Part shown: one piece after another, positions 8,701-18,099 of the stretch
Numbering within the stretch: position 1 is the first letter of the stretch
Layout of the letters: each line of letters opens with the position of its first letter
Assembly (NCBI GenBank): GCA_031425695.1
Contig: JANPJV010000307.1
Location: forward strand, 1-31,850
DNA length: 31,850 nt
Reading direction: 5' to 3'
Source: JANPJV01 sp031425695
GTDB lineage: Bacteria > Pseudomonadota > Gammaproteobacteria > Xanthomonadales > SZUA-5
Notes under the pieces: model-generated
Databases searched by the model: none
Told to the model about the DNA's origin: nothing
The model's input: only the letters and a program-made list of their open reading frames with translations
Translations under genes and position numbers: made by a program

Positions 8701-9562
8701 TGTGCGTCTCCACCTTGATATTGATCTCGACGGCTTCGCCGACGCTGCCGTAGATGCCGCTCGCACCTGCGAAAAAGCGCTGCGCCGGATGGCCTTCGAT
8801 GACGGCCGCATTGTCGTGATAGGCGCTCAAGGTCCCTGCCGGCGTGCACGCATGGGTGTGCTTGATGTGCTCGAACAGGCTTCTCGCCTGGGCTTCTCCG
8901 GAGATGGTCCAGCGCGCGTTGAAGACCTTGTGGCGGCAATGCTCGGAGTTCGCCTGCGCGAACATCATCAGCTCGGCATCGCTGGCGGCGCGGCCAAGCT
9001 CGCCGAAACGCAGCGACAGGTACTGGATCTCGTCGTCGCTCAATGACAGGCCGAGGCGGGTATTGGCGGCCATCAGGCTGGCGACGTCGCAGTCGATGAA
9101 TTCGAGTGGCGCCGCCGGTGGCGGCTCGAACAACTGCGGCAGTTCTGATGCGCTGGCGAACAGCGACTGGGTCATGGGATCGAAGAGCTGCGACTCGACC
9201 GCCGCGACCGCGGCCGCGCTCTCGGGCCAGGCGGAAAATTCGTAGACGAGCGCACGTTCGACGCGGGCGACCTCGAGGCCGCAGCGGTGCAGGATGTCGG
9301 TGGCCTTGCTCGACCACGGCGAGCGCGTACCCTGGCGCGGGACGATGAAGCGCTGCGTACACAGCTCCACGGATGCGGCCGGGTCGCCCCACTGCAAGAC
9401 ATCGGCGAGCCCCGCGGCGTCAATGCCTGGGGGGGGCCCATGCACCAGGAAGAGCTCACGGACTTGCCGCAGGCACGCAGCGTAAGGCGCCAACTGCCGA
9501 TTCAAGCGCTCACGGCGAAAATCCGAGAGAGCGAGCGCCCCAGGAATGGTGATCAAGGGCAT
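5726..9562 (-). CDS. purL: Phosphoribosylformylglycinamidine synthase (FGAM synthase), large fused form
   Basis: A 1278-residue protein, matching the roughly 1,295-residue single-chain PurL of proteobacteria. Fourth step of purine synthesis: FGAR, glutamine and ATP give FGAM. Visible motifs are KVETHNHPTAIAPYAGAATG with GGEIRDEGATGRG and PKAGLTGF in the synthetase core, a second AIRS-like half (CGGVGSKQFL-like region GVGSKQFLITIGDRTVGG), and a C-terminal glutamine amidotransferase domain: GGFSYGDVLGAGQGWAK, GVCNGCQM with the nucleophile at about Cys1123, and LMPHPERIAR with His about 1244 and Glu about 1246. The start is ATG 9562; a TTG one codon earlier is a minor alternative. It stands alone in its transcription unit, flanked by repeats. 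A long plus-strand open frame opposite it is an artefact of high GC. Confidence 0.97.
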   Translation of the reverse strand: MPLITIPGALALSDFRRERLNRQLAPYAACLRQVRELFLVHGPPPGIDAAGLADVLQWGDPAASVELCTQRFIVPRQGTRSPWSSKATDILHRCGLEVARVERALVYEFSAWPESAAAVAAVESQLFDPMTQSLFASASELPQLFEPPPAAPLEFIDCDVASLMAANTRLGLSLSDDEIQYLSLRFGELGRAASDAELMMFAQANSEHCRHKVFNARWTISGEAQARSLFEHIKHTHACTPAGTLSAYHDNAAVIEGHPAQRFFAGASGIYGSVGEAVEINIKVETHNHPTAIAPYAGAATGAGGEIRDEGATGRGARPKAGLTGFSVSHLRIADAPQPWEIARPLPLHMASALRIMTEGPLGAAAFNNEFGRPALGGYFRSFEHFPAGNRVGYAYDKPIMIAGGLGSVRPGHVDKRTLQDGDCVIVLGGPAMLIGLGGGAASSQASGVGSSARDFASVQRDNAEMERRCQEVIDRCIAFGEDNPIVSIHDVGAGGLSNAVPELLHDSGVGGRLDLGAIPNDDPGMSPMQIWCNEAQERYVLGIRPDSLPAFAELADRERCPFAVIGLATAEQRLHATLGSAVVLDLPMDVLFGKAPKMQREAAMHVPARVAEFAVESLDLNEALNRVLRFPGVGSKQFLITIGDRTVGGLCHRDQMVGPWQTPVADVAVTLADFVGYSGEACSMGERTPIALLDARAAARMAVGEALTNLYAAPIARLADVKLSANWMAAVGSSEMDGALYAAVEAVGRDLCPALDLSIPVGKDSLSMRAQWSDADGACETRAPVSLIISAFARVADVRATLTPQLTGVEGRSIWLFDLGAARPRLGASTLLQAHAELASTPPDLDDPQSFRRGLEWLAAAKEAGWIRAWHDRSDGGSVVAALEMAFAARVGLDLEIDAARAPMAELFNEELGVLVELADVELDAIEASAHAADVGHCLRRLGRASAEPRCTIRHGGKLLFDRPMDELITLWGETSWRIQRERENPETADEEFAALAEYRRPGLVFAPSFDDADDIAAPYVGRGARPRVAILREQGVNGQLEMAAAFTAAGFEAVDVHVSDLESGRQRLSGFTGLAACGGFSYGDVLGAGQGWAKGIAHHADLAEQFQAFFADPAHFTLGVCNGCQMLSGLAPLIPGSEGWPRFLRNRSEQYEARLVQVEVLDSPSVLLAGMAGSRLPLVVSHGEGRADWGGNAMPATTLPTLRFVGGDGKPADRYPANPNGSPGGFTGFTTTDGRALILMPHPERIARRVQMSWAPAGGEPSPWLRLFQNARRFVA

Positions 9563-9582
9563 CAATCAAGCCCGCTGGGATG

Positions 9583-9779
9583 AGAGCGGTTGTGGGTTGC
9601 TGGTTTTCGGTTTTCGGTTAAAGCAACGGCCATGCGTGCACCAAGTGCCAAGCTCTTACCGAAAACCGAAAACCAGATGACGGCTGGGCTATCGGTTTCG
9701 GTGATCAGTTTCGTCAAAAGCATAGCTCGGCAGCCGCGCTATGCTCTTGATCTCACCGAAAACCGAAAACCGGAAACCC
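9583..9779. repeat. Family E inverted repeats between purL and dsbC
   Basis: The 220-base gap is filled by arms of tandem TTTTCGG sub-repeats: plus arm about 9601-9620 (GGTTTTCGGTTTTCGGTT), inverted arm about 9656-9675, a short plus arm at 9691-9702 and a longer inverted arm at 9753-9779 ending next to the dsbC stop codon. A flanking AGAGCGGTTGTGGGTTG block at 9583 resembles the outer end of the family E copies at 10741 and 26239. No gene is seen in the gap. Confidence 0.85.
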
Positions 9780-9782
9780 GCT

Positions 9783-10559
9783 TTACTTCACCGGGTCGAC
9801 CTTCGGCGGCTCGGTAGCGGCCGGCGGAGCCTTGCCAGCGCTGGCTGCGGCAAACCGCTGGTCCATCTGGTCCGGCGTCTGGTAACCCGGGGCGACGGTG
9901 CCGTCCGGGAACACCAGCGTCGGGGTGCCCGTGACGCCCATCTGCTGGCCGAGGTTGTACTGCGCCTCGATCGGGTTGACGCAAGTCGCAGTGCCCGGAT
10001 CCTCGCCAGCCTTGGCCTTGGTCAAGGCTTCCTTCTGATCCTTGCCACACCAGGTCGCCACGGCCTTGCGGAACGAATCAGAGCCGACGCCCGCGCGCGG
10101 GAACATCAGGTACTCGATCTGGATCCCGCGATTGTTGTACTCGGCGACGTGCTTGTGCATTTCACGGCAATAGCCGCAATCGATGTCGGTGAACACCGCC
10201 ACCTTGTGCTTGACCTCACCCTTGGGCGCAAAAATGATGCGCTGGTTGCTCGGCGCTTTCGCAAGCAGGCCGCGGCGCAACTCGGAGCGGCGCTGCTCGG
10301 TCAGGTCGACCTTGTTGGCGATGTCGAAGAAGGTTCCCTGCAGTAGCAGCTTGCCGTCGTCGCTCACATAGACGATCTGGCCCTGCACGGTCACTTCGCG
10401 GAAGCCCGCAATCGGCGCCGCACGAACATCTTCGACCCGCGCATCAGGAGCCAATGTTTTCAGCGCCGCACGCACGGCCTCCTCGCCCTTGTCGGCCGCA
10501 AGCACCGGCGAAGCGATTCCGGCAGCCGCCAGACAAGCCACATAAAGCCACTTGTGCAT
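9783..10559 (-). CDS. dsbC: DsbC-type periplasmic thiol:disulfide interchange protein
   Basis: A 258-residue protein with a signal peptide (MHKWLYVACLAAAGIASPVLAA), an N-terminal dimerisation domain (residues about 25-90) and a thioredoxin-fold domain with the CGYC redox site at about 128-131 in VFTDIDCGYCREMHKHV. The cis-Pro loop appears as GVTGTPTLVFPDG. A second Cys pair (TWC, TATC) matches the structural disulfide of DsbC. Role: periplasmic disulfide isomerase kept reduced by DsbD. The start ATG 10559 has AGGAGA 5 bases upstream. The C-terminus carries an extra Pro/Ala-rich tail (GKAPPAATEPPKVDPVK). It may help fold type II secretion substrates, but that is inference. Confidence 0.95.
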   Translation of the reverse strand: MHKWLYVACLAAAGIASPVLAADKGEEAVRAALKTLAPDARVEDVRAAPIAGFREVTVQGQIVYVSDDGKLLLQGTFFDIANKVDLTEQRRSELRRGLLAKAPSNQRIIFAPKGEVKHKVAVFTDIDCGYCREMHKHVAEYNNRGIQIEYLMFPRAGVGSDSFRKAVATWCGKDQKEALTKAKAGEDPGTATCVNPIEAQYNLGQQMGVTGTPTLVFPDGTVAPGYQTPDQMDQRFAAASAGKAPPAATEPPKVDPVK

Positions 10560-10658
10560 CGATGTCTCCTAGTCGAAAAGACCGCAAGCCCGGTCGAACA
10601 GCCAGGGACCGTAGCGGCGTGCGAGAAGTTCCCGCGGGTTTGCAACAAAGTACATCTG

Positions 10659-10751
10659 GTTTCGGTTTCGGTTGTCGGTTTCGGAAAAGCCAAAGAGCAA
10701 CCTGCTTCTATCCGAAACCGAAACCGAAACCGACAACCGACACCGCTCCTA
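10659..10751. repeat. Family E inverted repeat with GTAG head
   Basis: The left arm at about 10659-10684 is tandem TTTCGG units, and the right arm at about 10712-10741 is CCGAAA units continuing into CGACAACCGACACCGCTCCTAC. Read from the right, the element starts GTAGGAGCGGTGTCGGTTG. The stop codon TAG of the neighbouring hemolysin III-like gene lies inside this head. The same head occurs at 26236. Confidence 0.85.
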
Positions 10752-11387
10752 CGTCGCCAACACCTGGATCAGCACCGCCACGTAGTGGCAGGTACTGCCG
10801 GCGAGGACGAAACCGTGCCAGATCGCGTGCGCGTACGAGCGGCGGCTCATATAGAAGATGGTGCCGAGCGTGTAGGCGGCGCCACCGGCGAACAGCCACC
10901 ACACCGCCGTCGCTGGCACGGTGCGCCGCAGCGGCTCGATGGCGATGATGATCAGCCAGCCCATGCCGATGTAGATCGCCGTCGACAGCCATTTGAAGCG
11001 GCCAGTGAAGTACAGCTTGAAGATGATCCCGGCCAGCGCCAGGCCCCAGACCAGGCCGAGCAGGGTCCAACCCCACGGGCCGCGCAGGCCGGTCAGCGTG
11101 AATGGCGTGTAGGTGCCGGCGATCAGCACAAAGATCATGCAGTGATCGAAGATCTTGAGGCGCGACTTGGCCGGCTCGAAGCGGGCCGAGTGGTAGAGCG
11201 TCGACGACACGTAGAGGAGCAGCAGCGATGCACCGTAGACCGAAGCACCGACCAGCGCGAAAACGTCTCCGTAAATCGCGGCCAGCGTGATCAATACCGC
11301 CGCAGCACCGAGGGCCACCACCGCGCCGGCCCCGTGGGTGACGGCATTGATGATTTCCTCGAGGTCGCGGCCGAGAGCCGGGGTCAT
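10749..11387 (-). CDS. Hemolysin III / PAQR family membrane protein (TrhA/YqfA-like)
   Basis: A 212-residue protein with seven hydrophobic segments. It carries the family signature residues: NAVTHGAGAV near the N-terminus, SSTLYHSAR at about 61-69, IFDHCMIFVLIAGTYTPFTL, and HAIWHGFVLAGSTCHYVAVL at the end. These Ser/His/Asp/His positions form the metal site of PAQR proteins. Family role: inner-membrane protein tied to membrane energetics or lipid homeostasis; direct hemolysin activity is not implied. ATG 11387 is chosen as the first residue consistent with family length; the ribosome binding site is weak. The stop codon falls in a family E repeat head. Confidence 0.92.
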   Translation of the reverse strand: MTPALGRDLEEIINAVTHGAGAVVALGAAAVLITLAAIYGDVFALVGASVYGASLLLLYVSSTLYHSARFEPAKSRLKIFDHCMIFVLIAGTYTPFTLTGLRGPWGWTLLGLVWGLALAGIIFKLYFTGRFKWLSTAIYIGMGWLIIIAIEPLRRTVPATAVWWLFAGGAAYTLGTIFYMSRRSYAHAIWHGFVLAGSTCHYVAVLIQVLAT

Positions 11388-11498
11388 CGGTTGGGGTGAG
11401 GCGGGTTCGATGATCGACTCCAGTCGAACAGCAATTGGATATGTTCACCCAGGTTGCGCTGGGTTCGCGTGAACGGTCAACGTTGGAGGCGGCTTTTG

Positions 11499-11524
11499 GT
11501 GGGTCTGCGCTGCGCGCGGACGCC
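11499..11524 (+). repeat. Solo REP family D unit
   Basis: A single GTGGGTCTGCGC-TGC-GCGCGGACGCC unit with a CTTTGCC tail. I see no partner arm. It lies in the 160-base gap 11388-11547 between the hemolysin III-like gene and the end of the permease gene. Apart from this unit and a TTGGATATGTTCACCC string at about 11434, I see nothing in that gap. Confidence 0.8.
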
Positions 11525-11547
11525 TTTGCCATAGCGCGCGAGGTCAA

Positions 11548-13041
11548 CTACAACGGCGCGTCGAACCGGATCGGCCAGCGTCGCGCATAGGCTTCGCCCG
11601 TGGCGACGAAGCCCAGCATGAACAAGACCAAGGCGACGGCGACGGCCGCCCCGCCGGCAATGGACTTCGAAAAAGCGGCCCCGCAAATGCTGCCGAGTAC
11701 CGAACCGCCGAAGCCCAGCACGATCATGCCGGCGAGCATGCGTGGCTTCTCTGCATCGAGCTGCATCAGCACCACCCCGAGCCCGAGCAGGCTGGCGGCG
11801 ACCGCGCCACTCATGCCGCCGGCGAACAGCGGCAGGCGCGACGCGGGCGGTACCAGCGGCAGGATCACGGTCAGCATGGTCCCCGCAAAGATCAGCGCGC
11901 TGATCAATGCCGGCCGCAGCGCACGCGTGACCATCGCCGAAAACTCCAGCTGCGAAGGCGGCGCCAGCGTCAGGTAGGCATCGGTGAGGCTCGGCCGCAG
12001 CATCAGCGTGGCGCGGTGCAGGGTCTGGAAGCGTAGTGCGGTGAGGACGCCGACATAGGTCGCTACCATCTCCGGCAACACCCGGCTGCCCTGCTGCGCG
12101 CCAATCAGGAAACCGATAATGCCGACCATGACGATCGTGAACAGCATTTCCAGCGCAATCCCGCGCCAGTGCAGGTTGGGCATCAAGATGATGCTGAGCG
12201 CACGCTCCGCGGTCGCCTGCGGATGCCTGGCAAGACGCGCAAGAATGCGCTCGAAAGCGCGCGACGAAGCCACCTGCTGGCGCTCCAGGAACCAGCGCGT
12301 GAGCTTGCCGGCGTTCGCCGCCTGCGCCGCTTCGGGACCGTAGCGCAGGTCGGAGGCATTGATGTCGGCCGGCGACAGCGTCGGTGCCTGGTCGCCGATC
12401 AGCATGAAGCGGCGCCAGATCGCGACCAGGATGCCGCCACTGGCCGCGAACAAGGCGAGCGGTGCCGTCGCGGTGTCGATCAGCGCATACCAGACGGCCA
12501 GGCGCACCTCCGGCCAGATCCCCAGCAGCAAGGGCAGCATCCACACCAGCGCGGCCCACTTGGCCCCGCTCCCCGACGCAATGCCGAGCGACGCGATCAG
12601 CGCCAGGCCGCCGGTCACCAGCACCCCATGCGAGCCGCGCAGGCCGGCAACCAGCCCGGGCAGGAACACCAGCAGTCCGAAATAGATCGCCCACACCACC
12701 AGCAGCCAGAACCGGAAGCGCGGCAGCAGCTGGCTGTCAGGGCGGCAGATCGACGACCACACCATCGCGCTCAGCATCGACACGAACATCAAGGCATAGG
12801 CGTGAGTGCCGATCGAAGCCCACACCACCTTGTCCTTCGGGATGAAGAACATGAGGCTCCAGCCGCACAGCATCAGTGCCACCATGAGCACCAGCGCGAC
12901 CGGATAGCGCTTGAAGGGCAGCGCCAGCAGGACCAGCAGTGGGTATCGCGCGTGGGTCCGGACCTGGTCCGGACGCTGTTCTCCCGGCGCTCCCGAAAAG
13001 CGTTCGGACAAGGTCCGAACCCACAGCGGAGAACGGCGCAT
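11548..13041 (-). CDS. Polytopic membrane protein, probable ABC transporter permease, with REP-encoded N-terminus
   Basis: The ATG at 13041 overlaps the stop of the ABC ATPase gene (ATGA), giving 497 residues with about 10-12 hydrophobic segments, among them KRYPVALVLMVALMLCG, FWLLVVWAIYFGLLVFLPG, LISALIFAGTMLTVILPLV and VAVALVLFMLGFVATG. No ABC-2 motif is obvious, so permease is inferred from the overlap with the ATPase. Residues about 5-31 (LWVRTLSERF, then EQRPDQVRTH) are encoded by a REP family A pair (12952-13024), after which KRYPVAL begins the first membrane segment. This hydrophilic insert lies right after MRRS and is probably cytoplasmic. An internal start after the repeat cannot be excluded, but none is obvious close to it. 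Confidence 0.8.
   Translation of the reverse strand: MRRSPLWVRTLSERFSGAPGEQRPDQVRTHARYPLLVLLALPFKRYPVALVLMVALMLCGWSLMFFIPKDKVVWASIGTHAYALMFVSMLSAMVWSSICRPDSQLLPRFRFWLLVVWAIYFGLLVFLPGLVAGLRGSHGVLVTGGLALIASLGIASGSGAKWAALVWMLPLLLGIWPEVRLAVWYALIDTATAPLALFAASGGILVAIWRRFMLIGDQAPTLSPADINASDLRYGPEAAQAANAGKLTRWFLERQQVASSRAFERILARLARHPQATAERALSIILMPNLHWRGIALEMLFTIVMVGIIGFLIGAQQGSRVLPEMVATYVGVLTALRFQTLHRATLMLRPSLTDAYLTLAPPSQLEFSAMVTRALRPALISALIFAGTMLTVILPLVPPASRLPLFAGGMSGAVAASLLGLGVVLMQLDAEKPRMLAGMIVLGFGGSVLGSICGAAFSKSIAGGAAVAVALVLFMLGFVATGEAYARRWPIRFDAPL
12952..13024. repeat. REP family A inverted pair inside the permease gene
   Basis: Plus unit 12952-12977 (stem TCCGGAC-CTG-GTCCGGA) and minus unit 12999-13024 (stem TTCGGAC-CTT-GTCCGAA), heads outward. 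It lies in frame within the first 35 codons of the permease-like gene. Confidence 0.92.
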
Positions 13042-13922
13042 CAGCCGAGCTCGATGAAGATGTCTTCGAGCGACATCGGTTGCATCTCGACCGTGGCGCC
13101 GAAGCCGGCGGCGAGCGCCGCGACCACCTCGTCGCTGAGCCCATCGACCAGCCAGTGCGGATCGTCGGGCTCGAGTACCTGGCGCAGGATGCCGGGATGC
13201 CGCCAGTGTTCGGGCGGCAGCGTTCCGGTGAGTGCGGCCCGGCGCACCCGCGCCTTGAGCTCGGGCAGCAGGCACGAGAACTGGATGCGGCCGCCCTTGA
13301 GCAGCGCAATCTCGGCGTCGGCGCGCTCGAGATCCGTCGTGATATGGGTCGAAAACACGACGGTCTTGCCCGGACGTCGGGTCAGCTTCAGCAGTTCCTC
13401 GAGGAAAAATCGCCGCGTCTGCGGATCCAGGCTGGCGACCGGCTCGTCGAGCAGCAGCAGGTCAGGGTCCGGCGCGATCGCGCGAATGATCGCGAGCTTC
13501 TGCCGCTGGCCCTGGCTCAGCTCGCCAATCTTCTTCTTCGCATCCACCTCCCAGCGCCCGAGCAGGCCGGTGACCAGCTCCGTATCCCAGCGCGCATAGA
13601 AGGCCTTGTGGAAGGCCAGGTACTGATGCACGCGCATCCAGGGGAAGAGATCGAAGGATTGCGGCACATAGCCGACGCGGTGCAGGGTCTTGGGATTGAG
13701 CTGGGGCAGCTGGTCACCGTAGATATCGACCATGCCGGCGTCGATCGGCGACAGGCCGAGCACACAGCGGATCAGGGTCGACTTGCCCGCCCCGTTGCGC
13801 CCCAGCAGTCCCACCACCCGCCCAGCCGGCACCGCCCAATCGAGGCTGTCGAGCACGATCTGCGCGCCGAAGCGCTTGGTCAGGCCGGCGATGGTGAGGG
13901 CGGAGAGCTGGGGATCGGACAC
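13041..13922 (-). CDS. ABC transporter ATP-binding protein
   Basis: From GTG 13922 (VSDPQLSALTIAGL) the product is 293 residues. It has a complete nucleotide-binding domain: Walker A LLGRNGAGKSTLIRCVLG, Q-loop YVPQSFDLFP, signature LSQGQRQKLAIIRAI (Gln for the usual Gly), Walker B DLLLLDEPVASLD and H-loop VFSTHITTDLERA. The organisation resembles exporter ATPases of the CcmA/YtrB type. It couples ATP hydrolysis to the membrane protein encoded directly downstream (ATGA overlap). A longer frame starts at ATG 13982 inside the adjoining REP family B element (MTYVERW); I prefer the shorter form because homologous sequence starts near LSALTIAGLTKRFG. The substrate is unknown. Confidence 0.92.
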   Translation of the reverse strand: MSDPQLSALTIAGLTKRFGAQIVLDSLDWAVPAGRVVGLLGRNGAGKSTLIRCVLGLSPIDAGMVDIYGDQLPQLNPKTLHRVGYVPQSFDLFPWMRVHQYLAFHKAFYARWDTELVTGLLGRWEVDAKKKIGELSQGQRQKLAIIRAIAPDPDLLLLDEPVASLDPQTRRFFLEELLKLTRRPGKTVVFSTHITTDLERADAEIALLKGGRIQFSCLLPELKARVRRAALTGTLPPEHWRHPGILRQVLEPDDPHWLVDGLSDEVVAALAAGFGATVEMQPMSLEDIFIELG

Positions 13923-13973
13923 GTGATGGGCTGGGCCGGCAGAAAGCGGTCGAGCATACGGCCACCGCTCGAC

Positions 13974-14062
13974 GTAGGTCATGTTGCCCGCGAAGCGGGC
14001 TACTTGACGGCTTTCCCGACCAAAAGCGTCAAGTAGTCCGCTTCGCGGACAACATGACCTAC
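13974..14062. repeat. REP family B inverted pair between divergent genes
   Basis: GTAG-headed units with heads outward. The left stem is GCCCGC-GAA-GCGGGC and the right stem, read from its own head, is GTCCGC-GAA-GCGGAC. The element lies in the gap between the ABC ATPase gene and hutU, so it occupies the divergent promoter region. Confidence 0.92.
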
Positions 14063-14129
14063 CAGGGCGCCGATCGTTCCACTTCCTGGCCGCACTATCA
14101 TGTCCCTTACCCGTCCCCGAGCCCTACCC

Positions 14130-15799
<1,670 letters not shown>

Positions 15800-15835
15800 G
15801 CTCGTTTCGCCGCGTTGAATCGACTGCTTGTTTTC

Positions 15836-16011
15836 GACGCAAATGAACGCAAATGGGGCAAAGGGACGCAAAAAAAGCGCAGCCGGGGTCAGCCCGCGCG
15901 ACGGTGCCGAATGACCGGGCGCTCCGTACCGCTTTGAGCCAACGCCTGTTTCACCCTGACCGCTCTACCTTTGCGTCCCTTTGCTCCCTTTGCGTTCCTT
16001 TGCGTCAAAAA
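15836..16011. repeat. Family F inverted repeat (tandem GCAAAGG/CCTTTGC arms)
   Basis: The left arm 15836-15873 begins GACGCAAATGAACGCAAATG and continues in GCAAAGG-type units. The right arm about 15968-16011 is CCTTTGCGT-type units ending CCTTTGCGTCAAAAA. About 95 unrelated bases lie between. It fills the gap between hutU and the oligopeptidase A gene. A second copy is at 28631-28846. Confidence 0.9.
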
Positions 16012-16035
16012 TCCTCAATTTCTACGAAGCGTCCA

Positions 16036-18078
16036 ATGAACCCACTGCTCGAATCCTCTGAACTGCCTGCCTTCGACGTCATCGAGCCTGCGCATGTGTT
16101 GCCGGCAATCGAAGCGTGTCTGGCGACTTATCAACGTGCGGTGGATGCGCTCGCAGAGGCGCCGGTGGAGCCGAGCTGGGCCACGCTGATGGCGCCGCTC
16201 GAAGCGCAGGAAGCGGCGCTGGAGCGGGCTTGGGCGCCGGTTTCGCACCTGCACTCGGTGCGCGATTCGGAGGCTTTGCGCGAGGTCTATACGCCGGCGC
16301 TCGACCGCATTACCGAATTCTCGAGCGAGCTGGGCCAGAACCGCGCGCTCTTTGAGGCCCTGCGGAAGCTGCGCGACGCACCCGGATTCGCGCAGCTGCG
16401 CCCCGACCAGCGGGCGGTGATCGAGCATGAGCTCAGGGACTTCAAGCTTTCCGGCGTGGCGCTGGAAGAGCCTGCGCGCACGCGCTTCCGCGAAATCTCG
16501 CGAGAGCTGGCGCAGCTCGAAACGGAGTTCGAGCAGGCGGTGATGGATTACACCGATGCCTACGTGCGTCCGCTGACCGACGACGAGCTGGCCGGGATCC
16601 CGCTCTCCGAACGCGAGCTGCTGAAGCAGGCCGCGGTCGACCACGAGCTCGACGGCCATGCGCTGACCCTGCAGTTTCCGGCCTACAACGCCGTGATCAC
16701 CTATGCCGACAACCGCGCGTTGCGCGAAGAGGCGTACACCGCCTTTGGTACGCGCGCCTCGGACCAGGGGCCGCTCGCAGGGCGTTTCGACAATGGCCCG
16801 CGCATCGAGAAGATCATGGCGCTGCGTTACGAGGCAGCGCAGCTGCTCGGCTTTTCGAGCCCGGCGGCGCTCACGCTGACCACCAAGATGGCCGCGACGA
16901 GTGAGCGTGTGCTCGGCTTCCTCCGCGACATCATCGCCCGCGCCCGGCCGGCTGCAGAAAGCGAGCTGATCGACATGCGCGAGTTCGCTGCGCGCGAATA
17001 CGGGCTCCACGACCTGCATCCGTGGGATGTGCCGTACGTAGCCGAGAAATTGCGCCAGGTGCGTTACCAGTTGTCGGACGAAGAGTTGAAGCCGTATTTC
17101 CCGCTGCCGCGCGTGCTGGCCGGCCTGCTTGGCCTGATCCGCGAGCTCTTCGGCGTCAGCGCCGTCGAACGCAAGGATGTCACCACCTGGCATCCGGACG
17201 TGCACTTCTACGAGTTGGTCGACGGCGACGATCGGGCCGTTGCGGCCTTCTATCTCGATCCGTATGCGCGCGCCAAGAAGCGCGGCGGCGCCTGGATGGA
17301 TGTCTGTCGCACCCGCTTCCGTCACGCGCTCGGCGTCGAGCGCCCGGTCGCCTACCTCACCTGCAATTTCCCGCCCCCGGTCGGCGGCAAGCCCGCGCTG
17401 CTCACCCACGACGACGTGACCACGCTCTTCCACGAGTTTGGTCATGGCCTGCACCACATGCTCACCGAAGTCGAAGCGCGCGGGGTTTCCGGGATCGACG
17501 GCGTCGAATGGGACGCGGTCGAACTACCGAGCCAGTTCATGGAGAACTTCTGCTGGACACGCGAAGGTCTCGACCGTTTCGCTGGTCACGTCGACACTGG
17601 CGAGCCGATGCCGGAAGACCTGTTCCAGCGCCTGCTTGCCACCCGGCATTTCCACTCCGGACTGTTCCTGGTCCGCCAGCTCGAATTCGGCCTGTTCGAC
17701 TTCCGCCTGCACCTGGAATTTGACCCCGCCCGCGGCGCCCGCGTCCTCGAGCTCCTGTGTGAAGTGCGCGACGAAGTCGCCGTCCTGCGCCCGCCCGCGT
17801 GGCACCGTTTTCCGATGAGCTTCGGCCACATCTTCGCGGGCGGTTACGCAGGCGGCTACTACAGCTACCTCTGGGCCGAAGTGCTCTCCGCCGACGCCTA
17901 CGGCGCGTTCGAAGATGCCGGCATCCTCGATCCCGACACCGGCGCCCGCTTCCGCCGCGAAGTCCTGAGCGTCGGCGGCAGCCGCCCCGCGCTCGAATCC
18001 TTCACCGCCTTCAGGGGCCGCGAACCCACCGTCGACGCGATGCTGCGCGGGCATGGACTGATCGGATCAAAGACGTAG
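16036..18078 (+). CDS. prlC: Oligopeptidase A (M3 family zinc peptidase)
   Basis: ATG 16036 gives 680 residues, the same length as E. coli PrlC/OpdA. The zinc site HEFGH lies at about 466-470 (FHEFGHGLHHML), with the third ligand Glu in the following EWDAVELPSQFMENF segment. Other family blocks are YLDPYARAKKRGGAWMD and FGHIFAGGYAGGYYSYLWAE. Role: cytoplasmic metallopeptidase that degrades short peptides, including signal peptide fragments and intermediates of proteolysis. A longer frame reaches back to 15853 through the family F repeat; I reject that start because homologous sequence begins MNPLLESSELPAFD. It is convergent with ubiA across a REP family A pair. Confidence 0.97.
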   Translation: MNPLLESSELPAFDVIEPAHVLPAIEACLATYQRAVDALAEAPVEPSWATLMAPLEAQEAALERAWAPVSHLHSVRDSEALREVYTPALDRITEFSSELGQNRALFEALRKLRDAPGFAQLRPDQRAVIEHELRDFKLSGVALEEPARTRFREISRELAQLETEFEQAVMDYTDAYVRPLTDDELAGIPLSERELLKQAAVDHELDGHALTLQFPAYNAVITYADNRALREEAYTAFGTRASDQGPLAGRFDNGPRIEKIMALRYEAAQLLGFSSPAALTLTTKMAATSERVLGFLRDIIARARPAAESELIDMREFAAREYGLHDLHPWDVPYVAEKLRQVRYQLSDEELKPYFPLPRVLAGLLGLIRELFGVSAVERKDVTTWHPDVHFYELVDGDDRAVAAFYLDPYARAKKRGGAWMDVCRTRFRHALGVERPVAYLTCNFPPPVGGKPALLTHDDVTTLFHEFGHGLHHMLTEVEARGVSGIDGVEWDAVELPSQFMENFCWTREGLDRFAGHVDTGEPMPEDLFQRLLATRHFHSGLFLVRQLEFGLFDFRLHLEFDPARGARVLELLCEVRDEVAVLRPPAWHRFPMSFGHIFAGGYAGGYYSYLWAEVLSADAYGAFEDAGILDPDTGARFRREVLSVGGSRPALESFTAFRGREPTVDAMLRGHGLIGSKT

Positions 18079-18099
18079 CGTTTGTCCACGTTTCCTTAC

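Noticed and set aside
5663..9046. A plus-strand open frame of 1127 codons opposite purL
   Set aside because: It is antisense to a full-length, motif-complete PurL, is rich in Arg/Ala/His as expected of a GC-rich shadow frame, and shows no domain.
9428..9435. An eight-G run inside purL as a possible frameshift site
   Set aside because: The PurL frame reads intact through it, so there is no sign of a shift.
11434..11450. A promoter around TTGGATATGTT on the plus strand, similar to the one at 19348
   Set aside because: No matching -35 box, and it points toward the antisense side of genes encoded on the minus strand.
15836..16011. Insertion-sequence ends flanking a small element (also considered for 28631-28846)
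   Set aside because: The arms are tandem sub-repeats, no transposase frame lies between them, and no target-site duplication is evident.
15853..16035. An N-terminal extension of oligopeptidase A from an upstream start
   Set aside because: The extension is translation of the family F repeat, and the protein from 16036 already has exactly the family length.
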